Shown: positions 7,692 through 16,839, numbered from the stretch's first letter. The stretch: DNA of 64,000 nucleotides from Bradyrhizobium erythrophlei (GCF_900129425.1 NZ_LT670817.1:6820001-6884000); one strand, 5' to 3'. The notes: generated by a model not told the origin, from the letters alone. Numbers and translations: made by a program.

Positions 7692-10600
7692 ATGTCCGAA
7701 AAATCCCAAAAATCCGACGCCCCAGACTATTCCAAAACCCTGTTCCTGCCGCAGACGGAATTCCCGATGCGCGCCGGCCTGCCGCAGCGCGAGCCGGAAA
7801 TCCTCAAGCGCTGGAACGAGATCGGGCTCTACGCGAGCCTGCGCCGGGCTGCCCGCGGCCGGACCAAATTCGTGCTGCATGACGGGCCGCCCTACGCCAA
7901 CGGCAGCATCCATATCGGGCATGCGCTGAACAAGATCCTCAAGGACGTGGTGACCAAGAGCCAGCAGATGCTCGGTTTCGATTCCAACTACGTGCCGGGC
8001 TGGGACTGCCACGGCCTGCCGATCGAATGGAAGATCGAGGAAGAGAATTACCGCTCCAAGGGCAAGGCGAAGCCGGATTTCAGGGACTCGGCGGCGATGG
8101 TGTCGTTCCGCAGGGAATGCCGCGCCTATGCCGGGCACTGGCTTAACGTACAGCGCGAGGAATTCAAGCGGCTCGGCATCATCGGCGACTGGGACCATCC
8201 CTACGCCACCATGGACTATTTCGCCGAAGCGCAGATCGCGCGCGAGCAGATGAAATTCGCCGCCAACGGCACGCTCTACCGCGGCTCCAAGCCTGTGATG
8301 TGGAGCGTGGTGGAAAAAACCGCGCTGGCGGAAGCCGAGGTGGAATACGAGGACTACACGTCGGATATGGTGTGGGTGAAGTTTCGTATCGACGCGTATG
8401 GCGGCGCGCCCGCAACGACGCGTGATGTGGTTGGTGCATCCATCGTGATCTGGACCACGACACCCTGGACCTTGCCCGGCAATCGCGCCATCAGCTATTC
8501 GCCGAAAATCACCTACGGTCTCTACGGGGTCACGGAAGCGCCCGACCAGAACTGGGCCAGGAAGGGTGACAAGCTCGTTCTGGCCGACAAGCTCGCCGCT
8601 GAGGTGATGAAGACCGCAAAGGTCGAAGCGTTCATCAGGAAGCAGGATGTCGATCCCTGTCACATCGGCCATGCCTCGCATCCGCTGAAGGGCAAGGGAT
8701 ACGATTTTCAGGTGCCGCTGCTGGCCGGCGATCATGTCACCGACGACACCGGCACCGGCTTCGTCCACACCGCGCCCGGCCACGGCCGCGAGGACTTCGA
8801 CGTCTGGATGTCGAATGCGCGCGAACTGGAAGCGCGCGGCATCAACACCACCATTCCCTATACCGTCGACGAGAACGGCGCCTTCACCGATCAGGCCCCT
8901 GGCTTCACCGGCAAGCGGGTCATCAACGACAAGGGCGAAAAGGGCGATGCCAACGACGCCGTGATCAAGGCCCTGATCGAGGCCGGCATGCTGCTGGCGC
9001 GCGGACGGCTGAAGCATCAATATCCGCATTCCTGGCGCTCGAAAAAGCCGGTGATCTTCCGCAACACGCCGCAATGGTTCATCGCGATGGATAAGGACAT
9101 CGCGGGCTCCCCTTCACCTCTCCCCAGTGGGGAGAGGTCGGCCGCACAGCGGCCGGGTGAGGGGTTACCGTCTCCAGAAGATAGCAAGTCCCCTCACCCG
9201 ACCCCTTCGGGGTCGACCTCTCCCCGACGGGGAGAGGTGAAGGAAGGCGACACCCTGCGTGCCCGCGCGCTGCATGCGATCTCGGTGACGCAATGGGTGC
9301 CGGCGTCGGGCCAGAACCGCATCAACGGCATGATCGACGCCAAGCCCGACTGGGTACTCTCGCGGCAGCGCGCCTGGGGCGTGCCGATCGCGGTGTTCGT
9401 GCGCGAAAAGGCCGACGGCTCCGCCGAAATACTCAAGGACGAAGCCGTCAACCAGCGCATCGCGGACGCCTTCGAGCAGGAAGGCTCCGACGCCTGGTAC
9501 ATGGACGGCGCGCGCGAGCGCTTCCTCGGCCCGCTGGCCAACGAGGAATGGAAGAAGGTCGACGACATCTGCGACGTCTGGTTCGATTCCGGCTCGACCC
9601 ACGCCTTCGTGCTGGAGGACCCCGTGCACTTCCCGGGTCTCGCCGGCATCCGGCGCAAGGTCGACGGCGGCGACGATACCGTGATGTATCTCGAAGGCTC
9701 CGACCAGCACCGCGGCTGGTTCCAGTCGTCGCTGTTGGAAAGCTGCGGCACCCGCGGCCGCGCGCCGTTCGACGTCGTGCTGACCCACGGCTTCACGCTC
9801 GACGAGAACGGCCGCAAGATGTCGAAATCGATCGGCAACACCGTCGAGCCGCAGAAGGTCATCGCGCAATCCGGCGCCGACATCCTGCGGCTGTGGGTGT
9901 GTGCCACCGATTACGCCGACGACCAGCGCATCGGCCCGGAGATTCTCAAAAATACCATCGAGACCTACCGCAAGCTGCGCAACTCGATGCGCTGGATGCT
10001 CGGCACGCTGCATCACTTCAAGCCTGATGACGCGGTCGCTCCCGCCGAGATGCCCGAACTGGAGCGGCTGATGCTGCATCAGCTCGCCGGCCAGGCTGCG
10101 ATCGTGCGCAGGGCTTATGCCGAGTTCGATTACAAGACCGTGGTCGCCAGCCTTTCGGCGTTCATGAATACCGAACTGTCGGCGTTCTATTTCGATATCC
10201 GCAAGGACACGCTGTATTGCGACCCGCCGTCGTCGCTGGCGCGCAAGGCCGCACTCACCACCATCGACATGATTTGCGATGCGATCCTGCGATGGTTCGC
10301 GCCGGTGCTGAGCTTTACCTGCGAAGAAGCCTGGCAGCTCTATCGTCCGGACACCGAACCGTCGGTGCATCTGACGCTGTTTCCGGAGGGGCTCGAGGCC
10401 TTCCGCGACGATGCGCTGGCGGCAAAATGGGAAATCATCCGCACCGTCCGCCGCGTCGTCACCGGCGCGCTGGAAGTCGAGCGCGCCGCCAAGAGGATCG
10501 GATCGTCGCTGGAGGCCTCGCCGCTGGTCTATGTCTCGGACAAGAAGATTTTCGACACGCTGATCGATGTCGATCTGGCCGAGGTCTGCATCACCTCGAA

Positions 10601-10814
10601 CGCGATGGTGACCAATGACGAGGCGCCGTCAGGGGCATTCCGCTTGAACGACGTGCCGGGCGTCGCCGTCGTGGTCGAGAAGGCCGTCGGCATCAAATGC
10701 GCGCGGTCGTGGAAAATCCTGCCGACCGTCGGCGAGGACCCCGAATACCCCGACGTCTCGCCACGCGACGCCAGGGCGCTGCGCGAATGGAAGGCGCTGG
10801 GAGTAGTGGTCTAG
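7692..10814 (+). CDS. ileS: Isoleucyl-tRNA synthetase carrying an in-frame palindromic-repeat insert
   Basis: Cytosolic IleRS charges tRNA-Ile. The 1040-residue product has HIGH as GSIHIGHALNK near residue 77 and KMSKS as GRKMSKSIGN near residue 713, with the CP1 editing domain between them. After TPQWFIAMDKDI, where relatives continue straight into a GDTLRARAL-like segment, about 45 residues (roughly 474-518) are encoded by the class A palindrome at 9111-9243. The inserted peptide is rich in Pro, Ser, Gly and charge (for example SPSPLPSGERSA) and contains no stop. The flanking catalytic sequence is intact, so the enzyme is presumably functional. ATG 7692 was chosen over earlier in-frame codons because it begins the conserved-looking N-terminus. 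Confidence 0.96.
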   Translation: MSEKSQKSDAPDYSKTLFLPQTEFPMRAGLPQREPEILKRWNEIGLYASLRRAARGRTKFVLHDGPPYANGSIHIGHALNKILKDVVTKSQQMLGFDSNYVPGWDCHGLPIEWKIEEENYRSKGKAKPDFRDSAAMVSFRRECRAYAGHWLNVQREEFKRLGIIGDWDHPYATMDYFAEAQIAREQMKFAANGTLYRGSKPVMWSVVEKTALAEAEVEYEDYTSDMVWVKFRIDAYGGAPATTRDVVGASIVIWTTTPWTLPGNRAISYSPKITYGLYGVTEAPDQNWARKGDKLVLADKLAAEVMKTAKVEAFIRKQDVDPCHIGHASHPLKGKGYDFQVPLLAGDHVTDDTGTGFVHTAPGHGREDFDVWMSNARELEARGINTTIPYTVDENGAFTDQAPGFTGKRVINDKGEKGDANDAVIKALIEAGMLLARGRLKHQYPHSWRSKKPVIFRNTPQWFIAMDKDIAGSPSPLPSGERSAAQRPGEGLPSPEDSKSPHPTPSGSTSPRRGEVKEGDTLRARALHAISVTQWVPASGQNRINGMIDAKPDWVLSRQRAWGVPIAVFVREKADGSAEILKDEAVNQRIADAFEQEGSDAWYMDGARERFLGPLANEEWKKVDDICDVWFDSGSTHAFVLEDPVHFPGLAGIRRKVDGGDDTVMYLEGSDQHRGWFQSSLLESCGTRGRAPFDVVLTHGFTLDENGRKMSKSIGNTVEPQKVIAQSGADILRLWVCATDYADDQRIGPEILKNTIETYRKLRNSMRWMLGTLHHFKPDDAVAPAEMPELERLMLHQLAGQAAIVRRAYAEFDYKTVVASLSAFMNTELSAFYFDIRKDTLYCDPPSSLARKAALTTIDMICDAILRWFAPVLSFTCEEAWQLYRPDTEPSVHLTLFPEGLEAFRDDALAAKWEIIRTVRRVVTGALEVERAAKRIGSSLEASPLVYVSDKKIFDTLIDVDLAEVCITSNAMVTNDEAPSGAFRLNDVPGVAVVVEKAVGIKCARSWKILPTVGEDPEYPDVSPRDARALREWKALGVVV
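9111..9243. repeat. Class A palindromic element inserted inside ileS
   Basis: The terminal arms are CCTTCACCTCTCCCC (9111-9125) and GGGGAGAGGTGAAGG (9229-9243), perfectly complementary over 15 bp. Inner features match the intergenic class A copies: GGGGAGAGGTCG, GGGTGAGGGG, CCCCTCACCC, and a CGACCCCTTCGGGGTCG hairpin. It is closest in plan to the copy at 62029. It is read in frame through the synthetase. Confidence 0.92.
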
Positions 10815-10841
10815 CGTCGTCCCTGCGTCCATCAGATCGTC

Positions 10842-10861
10842 GTCCCTGCGAAAGCAGGGAC
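10842..10861. repeat. Short hairpin after ileS
   Basis: GTCCCTGC and GCAGGGAC form an 8-bp stem around a CGAAA-type loop, 28 nt after the ileS stop. It looks like one half of a longer intergenic repeat family, since no matching distal arm is seen before lspA. It might also help end the ileS transcript, though no T-tract follows. Confidence 0.5.
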
Positions 10862-11013
10862 CCAACCACCGGCCTCAGCGATAGATACGGGAAGATGACC
10901 ACGAGTCTTTCAAGCAATATCCGACACGGCGCCGCGATGAGCGCAACTGCGCTCACGCTGGAGGTCCTCGCTTTCGCGCGGACGGCGTTGTGGTTGGTAT
11001 CGGCTGCCACGCC

Positions 11014-11511
11014 ATGACCCCTCACCTCCGCCGCGGCATCATCGCAGCCATTGTCGTGCTGGCGCTGGACCAGGCCTCGAAGCTCTGGCTGCTGTTCGTG
11101 TTCGACATCGGCCGTCGCGGCGCGGTGCGGCTGACCCCGTTCTTCGACCTAGTGCTGGCATGGAATGTCGGGATCAGCTTCGGCTGGTTTCAGAACGACG
11201 GCCACCTCGCCCAGTTCGCCCTGATGGCGGTCAAGGCGGTGGCGGTGATTGTGCTGGCGATCTGGATGGCGCGGTCGCGTACCCAGATTGCCACCATCGC
11301 GCTCGGCCTGATCATCGGCGGCGCCATCGGCAACGCCATCGACCGCTTCGCCTATGGCGCGGTGGTCGATTTCGCCCTGTTCCACCTCCAGATCGGCGGA
11401 AATACCTTCAATTGGTACGTGTTTAACCTTGCCGACGTGGCGATTGTTGCCGGAGTAGCAGCCCTGCTGTATGACTCCTTCCTGGGGGTGCCCGCCGCAA
11501 AAGCGCCCTGA
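11014..11511 (+). CDS. lspA: Lipoprotein signal peptidase (signal peptidase II)
   Basis: LspA cleaves signal peptides from prolipoproteins in the inner membrane. The 165-residue product has four hydrophobic segments. The two catalytic aspartates are in NAIDRFAYGAVVDF near residue 112 and FNLADVAI near residue 140. The conserved N-terminal LDQASK is also present. ATG 11014 begins directly before the first helix; a GTG at 10990 is also possible, and neither has a strong ribosome site. It follows ileS and precedes the DUF3035-like gene and the M16 pair in one direction. Confidence 0.93.
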   Translation: MTPHLRRGIIAAIVVLALDQASKLWLLFVFDIGRRGAVRLTPFFDLVLAWNVGISFGWFQNDGHLAQFALMAVKAVAVIVLAIWMARSRTQIATIALGLIIGGAIGNAIDRFAYGAVVDFALFHLQIGGNTFNWYVFNLADVAIVAGVAALLYDSFLGVPAAKAP

Positions 11512-11618
11512 TCCCAGCTGATACGGACCCCCGAAGCAGTTCCGGGAGTGCTTGCAGGCGCGCAGCAGCGCCTTAAATCGGCGGCCGGTTTGCTGAGAAT
11601 TGGAACAGGAAGAGCGCC

Positions 11619-12335
11619 ATGCGCGAGACCGAAGCCAGCGATTGGATTGTGCGGAACTCCCCGGCTGCGCTGAGGCGCGCCCTCCGCCTGTCCGTCGTCG
11701 CCCTAGGGATCGGTCTCGTGATGGCAGCAGGGGCCGCGCGCGCCCAGGACGCCGATGAGGATGACAAGACCTTCGAGGAAAAGGTCATCGAAGGCATCAT
11801 GGCCGGTATCGGCGGCACCAACATGGATAACCGGGGGATCGACTATCGCGAGCGGTCGCCGCTGGTCGTCCCTCCCAAGCTCGATCTGCCACCGCCGGTT
11901 GCCGCGTCGGGTGAGGTGAAGGACCCGAACTGGCCGAAGGATCCGGATGAAGCGCGCCGCAAGGCCGCGATCGCGCGCCGCAAGAAAGATAACAAGGATC
12001 CCGTCGAGGCCGCCCGCGTCCTAACTCCGAGCGAACTGAATGCCGGCAGGACGGCCGCTCCGGTCCGCACCAATAACGACCCGGTGCAGCCGGGCGATTC
12101 GGTCAACAATCCCGTTCTCAGCCCGTCCCAGCTCGGATTTGACGGCAAGCTCAGCACTATTTTCGGTGGCAACAAGACCGAGGTAGCGCCGTTCAAGGGG
12201 GAGCCGACGCGGGAATCCCTGACCCAGCCTCCGGCCGGATACCAGACGCCGTCGCCGAATTTCGCCTACGGCACCGGGCCGAAGGAATCGCTGAACAAGG
12301 AATACAACCCGGCCGCCGGCAAGTATGGCGACTAG
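11619..12335 (+). CDS. Exported DUF3035/BamF-like protein
   Basis: This 238-residue secreted protein has a basic start and hydrophobic stretch ending in an Ala-rich AARAQ signal-peptidase I-type site near residue 43. The segment RSPLVVPPKLDLPPP near residue 78 matches the core of DUF3035, the family of Caulobacter BamF, a beta-barrel assembly subunit. Placement after lspA and before two M16 peptidases also fits DUF3035 genes in other alphaproteobacteria. BamF is usually described as a lipoprotein, but no lipobox cysteine is seen here, so the anchoring may differ. AGGAAGAG lies 8 nt before ATG 11619. The rest is polar and of low complexity. Confidence 0.6.
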   Translation: MRETEASDWIVRNSPAALRRALRLSVVALGIGLVMAAGAARAQDADEDDKTFEEKVIEGIMAGIGGTNMDNRGIDYRERSPLVVPPKLDLPPPVAASGEVKDPNWPKDPDEARRKAAIARRKKDNKDPVEAARVLTPSELNAGRTAAPVRTNNDPVQPGDSVNNPVLSPSQLGFDGKLSTIFGGNKTEVAPFKGEPTRESLTQPPAGYQTPSPNFAYGTGPKESLNKEYNPAAGKYGD

Positions 12336-12436
12336 TTGCGTTCCGCACTCGGCTTCGTGACGCCATCCGGCGACAGCGCGGTGTACCATGCCGCGGCTTT
12401 ATCCCGAACGCTTCCGTTCGGGCCTTCAAACAGGTC

Positions 12437-13825
12437 ATGATGCCCGCACACCGCTTCGCCGTTTCTGTGTTCGCTGCGCTGCTCTTGGCGTTCTCTTTCT
12501 CCGCAAGCGGCCTCGCCCAGACCACGGTGACATCGGAGCCGCCCGCGACGTTTACCCTCGGCAATGGCCTGCAGGTGGTGGTGATCCCGGATCACCGCAC
12601 TCCGGTAGTCACGCAGATGATCTGGTACAAGGTCGGCTCCGCCGACGAGACGCCCGGCAAGTCGGGCCTCGCGCATTTTCTCGAACACCTGATGTTCAAG
12701 GGCACCAGCAAGCATCCGGCCGGCGAATTTTCGCAGACCGTGCTTCGGATCGGCGGCAACGAGAACGCCTTCACGTCCACCGATTACACCGGCTATTTCC
12801 AGCGCGTGCCGCGCGACCAATTGCCCAAGATGATGGAGTTCGAGGCCGATCGCATGACCGGCCTGATCCTGAAGGATGAAAACGTGCTGCCGGAGCGCGA
12901 CGTCGTGCTCGAAGAATACAACATGCGGGTCGCCAACAACCCGGAGGCGCGGCTGGCCGAGCAGATCATGGCGGCGCTGTACCTCAATCATCCCTACGGC
13001 CGGCCGGTGATCGGCTGGCACCACGAAATCGAAAAGCTCAACCGCGAAGATGCGCTGGCGTTCTACCGGCGTTTTTATGCCCCGAACAACGCCATTCTGG
13101 TGATCGCCGGCGACGTCGATGCGAGGGATGTCCGCCCGATGGCGGAGCAGACGTTCGGCCAGGTGGCGGCGCAGCCCGGCATTCCCGCGCGGCGCCTTCG
13201 TCCGCAGGAGCCGGAGCCGGTCGCGGCGCGCACCGTGACGCTGGCCGATCCGCATGTCGAGCAACCCAGCGTGCGGCGCTATTATCTGGTGCCGTCCGCG
13301 ACCACCGCCGCCGCCGGCGAAAGTCCGGCGCTCGACGTGCTCGCGCAGCTGATGGGCGGCGGCAGCAATTCCTATCTTTATCGCGCGCTGGTGGTCGACC
13401 GCCCGCTCGCTGTCAGCGCCAGCGCCGGCTACCAGGGCACTTCGCTGGATGCGACGCAGTTCATGATCTCGGCCTCGCCGAAACCCGGCGTCGAGTTCTC
13501 AGAAATCGAGCAGGTGATCGACAGGGTGATATCGGATGTCGGACAAAACGCCGTTTCGGCCGAGGATCTCGAGCGCGTCAAGACCCAGCTGATCGCGGAA
13601 GCCATCTACGCTCAGGACAATCAGGCGACGCTGGCGCGCTGGTATGGCGGCGCGCTCACCACCGGCCTGAACATCGAGGACATCCGAAGCTGGCCGGATC
13701 GCATTCGCGCCGTTACCGCCGAACAGGTTCGCCAGGCCGCGCAAAAATGGCTCGACAAGAAACGGTCGGTGACCGGCTATCTGATCAAGGACACCGCGGC
13801 GAAACGCGAGGAGAAGCGTTCGTGA
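12437..13825 (+). CDS. M16 zinc metallopeptidase, catalytic subunit
   Basis: This 462-residue exported M16 (pitrilysin/processing peptidase-like) protein has a signal peptide ending about residue 28 (SGLAQ). The inverted zinc motif HxxEH is intact as HFLEH, with H80, E83 and H84, and a downstream glutamate-rich RDVVLEEYNMR supplies the third ligand region. The C-terminal M16 domain carries GGGSNSYLYRAL. It overlaps the next gene by 4 nt, so the two are translationally coupled and probably form a periplasmic alpha/beta heterodimer in which this is the active partner. The substrate is unknown. Confidence 0.9.
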   Translation: MMPAHRFAVSVFAALLLAFSFSASGLAQTTVTSEPPATFTLGNGLQVVVIPDHRTPVVTQMIWYKVGSADETPGKSGLAHFLEHLMFKGTSKHPAGEFSQTVLRIGGNENAFTSTDYTGYFQRVPRDQLPKMMEFEADRMTGLILKDENVLPERDVVLEEYNMRVANNPEARLAEQIMAALYLNHPYGRPVIGWHHEIEKLNREDALAFYRRFYAPNNAILVIAGDVDARDVRPMAEQTFGQVAAQPGIPARRLRPQEPEPVAARTVTLADPHVEQPSVRRYYLVPSATTAAAGESPALDVLAQLMGGGSNSYLYRALVVDRPLAVSASAGYQGTSLDATQFMISASPKPGVEFSEIEQVIDRVISDVGQNAVSAEDLERVKTQLIAEAIYAQDNQATLARWYGGALTTGLNIEDIRSWPDRIRAVTAEQVRQAAQKWLDKKRSVTGYLIKDTAAKREEKRS

Positions 13826-15243
13826 CCAAATCCCGAACCTGCGTGCTGCGCTTCGCCTTCATTGTCGCGACCTGCCTCGCGATGACGCCGCTGGCCTCAA
13901 CGGCTTCGCACGCCGCCGCCAAGATCCAGCGCCTGGTTTCGCCCGGAGGCATCGAAGCCTGGTTCGTGCAGGACGCTACCGTGCCGCTGATTGCGATGGA
14001 GTATGCCTTCGGCGGCGGCGCGACCCAGGACCCGGCCGACAAGCCCGGCGTCGGCAATATGGTTGCCGATCTGATCGATGAAGGCTCGGGCGATCTGGAT
14101 TCCAAGACCTTCCACGAACGTCTCGAACGCCGTGCCATCGAACTGAGTTTCGCTTCGACCCGCGACCATTTCCGCGGCTCGCTGCGCATGCTGAAAGATA
14201 ACAAGGACGAGGCCTTCGACCTGTTGCGGATGGCGCTGACGTCGCCGCATTTCGACAGCAGCGATGTCGAACGGATTCGTGCGCAGATCATTTCCGGCCT
14301 GCGGCGCGACACTTCCAGTCCGTCGGCGCTCGCCAGCCGCAAGTTCCTGGAAATCGCCTTTGGCGACCACCCCTACGGCCGAACGGCCAGCGGCACCCTG
14401 GAGAGTGTTCCCCGAATCAACGTCGCCGACATGAAGGACTATGTCCGCCGCGTGCTGGCCAAGGATACGCTCAGGGTTGCCGTGGTCGGCGATGTCGACC
14501 CGGCCACGCTCGGCAAATTGCTCGACCAAACCTTCGGCGGATTGCCGGCCAAAGCCAGCCTGACGCCGGTCGCCGACGTCGAAGCCGCCCAGCCGCCGCA
14601 GCGCGCGTTCATTCCGCTCGATGTGCCGCAGACCGTGGTGACCTTCGGCGGCCCCGGCCTCAAGCGCGACGATCCGAATTTCATGGCCGGCTATGTCGTC
14701 AACCACATTCTCGGCGGCGGAACGCTGTCGTCGCGGCTTTACAGCGAAGTCCGCGAGAAGCGCGGTTTGGCTTATTCGGTCTACGAATCGCTGTTGTGGA
14801 TGGATCACTCCGCGCTGTTCGTCGGAAATACCGGAACCCGCGCCGACCGCGCCGGCGAGACCGTCGAGGCCATCAACAAGGAAGTCCGCCGCATGGCCGA
14901 GGACGGCCCCACCCAGCAGGAACTGGATGAAGCCAAGTCCTATCTCAAGGGCTCGCAAATGCTGGCGCTCGATACCTCCTCGAAGCTGGCATCGGCGCTG
15001 CTGCAATATCAGCTCGATAAACTTCCGATCGACTACATCGAGAAGCGCAACGCCCTCGTCGATGCCGTCACGCTGGACGACGCCAGGAAGGCCGCCCGGC
15101 GGTTGTGGGGGCATGGCCTCCTCACCGTCATCGTCGGCCGCGCCCCGCAGGCCGCCGCCCAGCCCGCGGCAGCGACCGCGGCTGCGCCCGTGCCTGCGCC
15201 TGCGCCCGCGGCAGCGCCTGCGCCTGCGCCTGCGGCGAACTAA
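13822..15243 (+). CDS. M16 family peptidase-like protein, non-catalytic partner
   Basis: This 473-residue exported protein starts at GTG 13822, which overlaps the previous stop; AGGAG lies 8 nt upstream. The signal peptide ends near residue 33. At the place of HxxEH the sequence reads NMVADLIDEG, so zinc binding is lost. The glycine-rich segment (FGGPGL and GGGTLSSRLY) and the R..Y pair of the C-terminal M16 domain remain, as in the substrate-gripping subunits of mitochondrial-type processing peptidases. The last 35 residues or so are a Pro-Ala run. It most likely pairs with the active subunit encoded just upstream. Confidence 0.88.
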   Translation: MTKSRTCVLRFAFIVATCLAMTPLASTASHAAAKIQRLVSPGGIEAWFVQDATVPLIAMEYAFGGGATQDPADKPGVGNMVADLIDEGSGDLDSKTFHERLERRAIELSFASTRDHFRGSLRMLKDNKDEAFDLLRMALTSPHFDSSDVERIRAQIISGLRRDTSSPSALASRKFLEIAFGDHPYGRTASGTLESVPRINVADMKDYVRRVLAKDTLRVAVVGDVDPATLGKLLDQTFGGLPAKASLTPVADVEAAQPPQRAFIPLDVPQTVVTFGGPGLKRDDPNFMAGYVVNHILGGGTLSSRLYSEVREKRGLAYSVYESLLWMDHSALFVGNTGTRADRAGETVEAINKEVRRMAEDGPTQQELDEAKSYLKGSQMLALDTSSKLASALLQYQLDKLPIDYIEKRNALVDAVTLDDARKAARRLWGHGLLTVIVGRAPQAAAQPAAATAAAPVPAPAPAAAPAPAPAAN

Positions 15244-15325
15244 ACTTTCGGAGAGGCCAAGCGTCGTTCTGAGCCTGCTTGGCTGGAAGCGTTCATCGTT
15301 ACTCCCTCAGCGAACGAGATCTGTT

Positions 15326-15415
15326 CTCTCCCCCTTGTGGGGGAGAGCTAGAGAGGGGGGTATCACGAACTCCGGCGTTTGCGGCTTACCCCCTCCCTGG
15401 CACAAGGGGGAAGGG
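15326..15415. repeat. Class A-like palindromic element
   Basis: CTCTCCCCCTTGTGGGGGAGAG forms a tight hairpin at 15326-15347, and CCCCCTCCCTGGCACAAGGGGG closes the element. It is shorter than the other class A copies. It fills most of the 258-nt gap between the M16 pair and arfB; I see no gene there. Confidence 0.7.
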
Positions 15416-15501
15416 AACGAGCGAAAGCGGACCGCAAACAAAACCGCTATCCTCCGCGAGCCTGATTCCCGCTGTGGGAAATATTCAGCCTCCGGTGACG
15501 C

Positions 15502-15921
15502 ATGCTGCGGATTTCCCGCGACCTCATGATCGACGAGAATGATATCGAGATCAGTTTCGTTCGCGCCTCCGGTCCGGGCGGGCAGAACGTCAACAAGCTC
15601 TCGACCGCCGCGCAATTGCGGTTCGATACACGGCGGATAACGCTGGCGGCGGACGCCGAGGCGCGGCTCAGCCGGCTGGCGGGCCAGCGCATGACCAAGG
15701 ACGGCGTGATCGTGATCCATGCGCAGCGTTTCCGCACCCAGGAACGCAACCGCGCCGACGCAATCGACCGCCTGCTCGAACTCTTGCGCGAAGCCATGAT
15801 ACGCCCGACGCCGCGGCGGCCGACCAAGCCGACGCTGGGCTCGAAAAAGCGCCGGCTGGAAGGCAAAAAGCGCCGCAGCGACGTCAAGGCCAAGCGCGGC
15901 TCGGGCGGATTCGACGACTGA
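15502..15921 (+). CDS. arfB: Alternative ribosome-rescue factor ArfB (YaeJ)
   Basis: ArfB is a codon-independent peptidyl-tRNA hydrolase that frees stalled ribosomes. The 139-residue product has the GGQ motif as SGPGGQNVNK near residue 30. The basic C-terminal tail (KKRRLEGKKRRSDVKAKRG) is the part that enters the empty mRNA channel. It lacks the codon-recognition domain of full release factors, which separates it from PrfA/PrfB and PrfH. It is monocistronic, after the M16 pair. Confidence 0.93.
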   Translation: MLRISRDLMIDENDIEISFVRASGPGGQNVNKLSTAAQLRFDTRRITLAADAEARLSRLAGQRMTKDGVIVIHAQRFRTQERNRADAIDRLLELLREAMIRPTPRRPTKPTLGSKKRRLEGKKRRSDVKAKRGSGGFDD

Positions 15922-16040
15922 GTCGTGTTTTGCGCACGGCCGCGTCGGCCGCACGCCCGCCTTTCCATCATAAAACAGCCCGCTACTACCACCGCCGGTT
16001 CGCGACGACCTAAGCTCGGTCGGCGCCAACGGTAATATGC

Positions 16041-16442
16041 ATGAGAAAACCACGTGTGATACTCGCCATGGGGCTGGGATTTTGCAGCGCGATATCGAAT
16101 GTCGGCCTCGCCTCGGCCCAAATGCCCTTGCCGGAGGCCAAGTCGCCCGACGGGGCCGCGCTTTTCAAACAGCAATGCGCCACATGCCACAGCACGAATC
16201 TCTCGGACGCTCCCCGGCAAGGGCCGACGCTGGTCCGGATCGTCGGTCGGCAGGCCGGCAAGGTCGAAGGCTTTCACTACTCGCCCGGTCTGGCGCAGGG
16301 TGGTTTCAGCTGGGACGAGAGCCGGCTCGATGCCTGGCTGACTGATCCGCAGGCCGTCATTCCCGGCGCCATCATGACCTATCGCCAGACCAGGGCCGAA
16401 ACGCGCGCCGCCATCATCACCTATCTCAAGGGACTGAACTGA
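16041..16442 (+). CDS. Periplasmic class I cytochrome c, single haem
   Basis: This 133-residue protein has a cleavable signal ending at about residue 26. One CxxCH haem site (QCATCH; C46, C49, H50) is present, and Met in GAIMTYRQ near residue 112 is the likely axial ligand. The size and C-terminal helix fit a soluble c-type electron carrier. The stop is 1 nt before the VOC start, and the Tat-subunit/GMC dehydrogenase genes follow, so it probably takes electrons from that dehydrogenase. Classic three-subunit gluconate or sorbitol dehydrogenases use a tri-haem cytochrome, so this is a smaller variant. Confidence 0.88.
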   Translation: MRKPRVILAMGLGFCSAISNVGLASAQMPLPEAKSPDGAALFKQQCATCHSTNLSDAPRQGPTLVRIVGRQAGKVEGFHYSPGLAQGGFSWDESRLDAWLTDPQAVIPGAIMTYRQTRAETRAAIITYLKGLN

Positions 16443-16443
16443 A

Positions 16444-16839
16444 ATGGCAAAGCCGGTTCACTCCATGATCCGCGTTCTCGATGAAGCGAGGTCGCTCGAC
16501 TTCTACGCCCGCGCATTCGACTTGCAGATTGCCGAGCGCCTTGTGTTTCCGGAATTCGCGCTGGTCTACCTGCGCCACGCGTCGTCGCCGTTCGAACTCG
16601 AACTGACCGTGAACTTCGACCGCAAGGAGCCTTACGTTCCCGGCGACGGATATGGCCATCTCGCCGTGGTAGTCGACAATCTCGATGCCGAGCATGCCCG
16701 CTTCGAGCGCGAGAAATTGTCGCCCGGGCCGCTGCGCGATTTCAAGCATGACGGCGCAACGCTCGCGCGTTTTTTCTTCGTCTCTGATCCGGACGGCTAC
16801 AAGGTCGAGGTCATTCAGAAAGGCGGCCGCTTCGGTTAG
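16444..16839 (+). CDS. VOC-superfamily protein, lactoylglutathione lyase (glyoxalase I)-like
   Basis: This 131-residue protein has two beta-alpha-beta-beta-beta modules. The four metal ligands of glyoxalase I can be placed: H6 (PVHSMIRV), a Glu in FELELT, His in GYGHLAV, and Glu in YKVEVI. This supports conversion of the methylglyoxal-glutathione hemithioacetal, though other VOC lyases or dioxygenases are possible. It lies 1 nt after the cytochrome gene and 34 nt before the Tat-exported small subunit. It has no signal peptide, so it is cytosolic although its neighbours act in the periplasm. Confidence 0.8.
   Translation: MAKPVHSMIRVLDEARSLDFYARAFDLQIAERLVFPEFALVYLRHASSPFELELTVNFDRKEPYVPGDGYGHLAVVVDNLDAEHARFEREKLSPGPLRDFKHDGATLARFFFVSDPDGYKVEVIQKGGRFG

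Noticed and set aside
9165..10370. A 401-residue minus-strand open frame opposite ileS
   Set aside because: It lies wholly within the synthetase gene and has no recognisable domain.
13897..15114. A 405-residue minus-strand open frame opposite the second M16 gene
   Set aside because: The plus strand has the signal peptide and M16 blocks, and is coupled to the first M16 gene.
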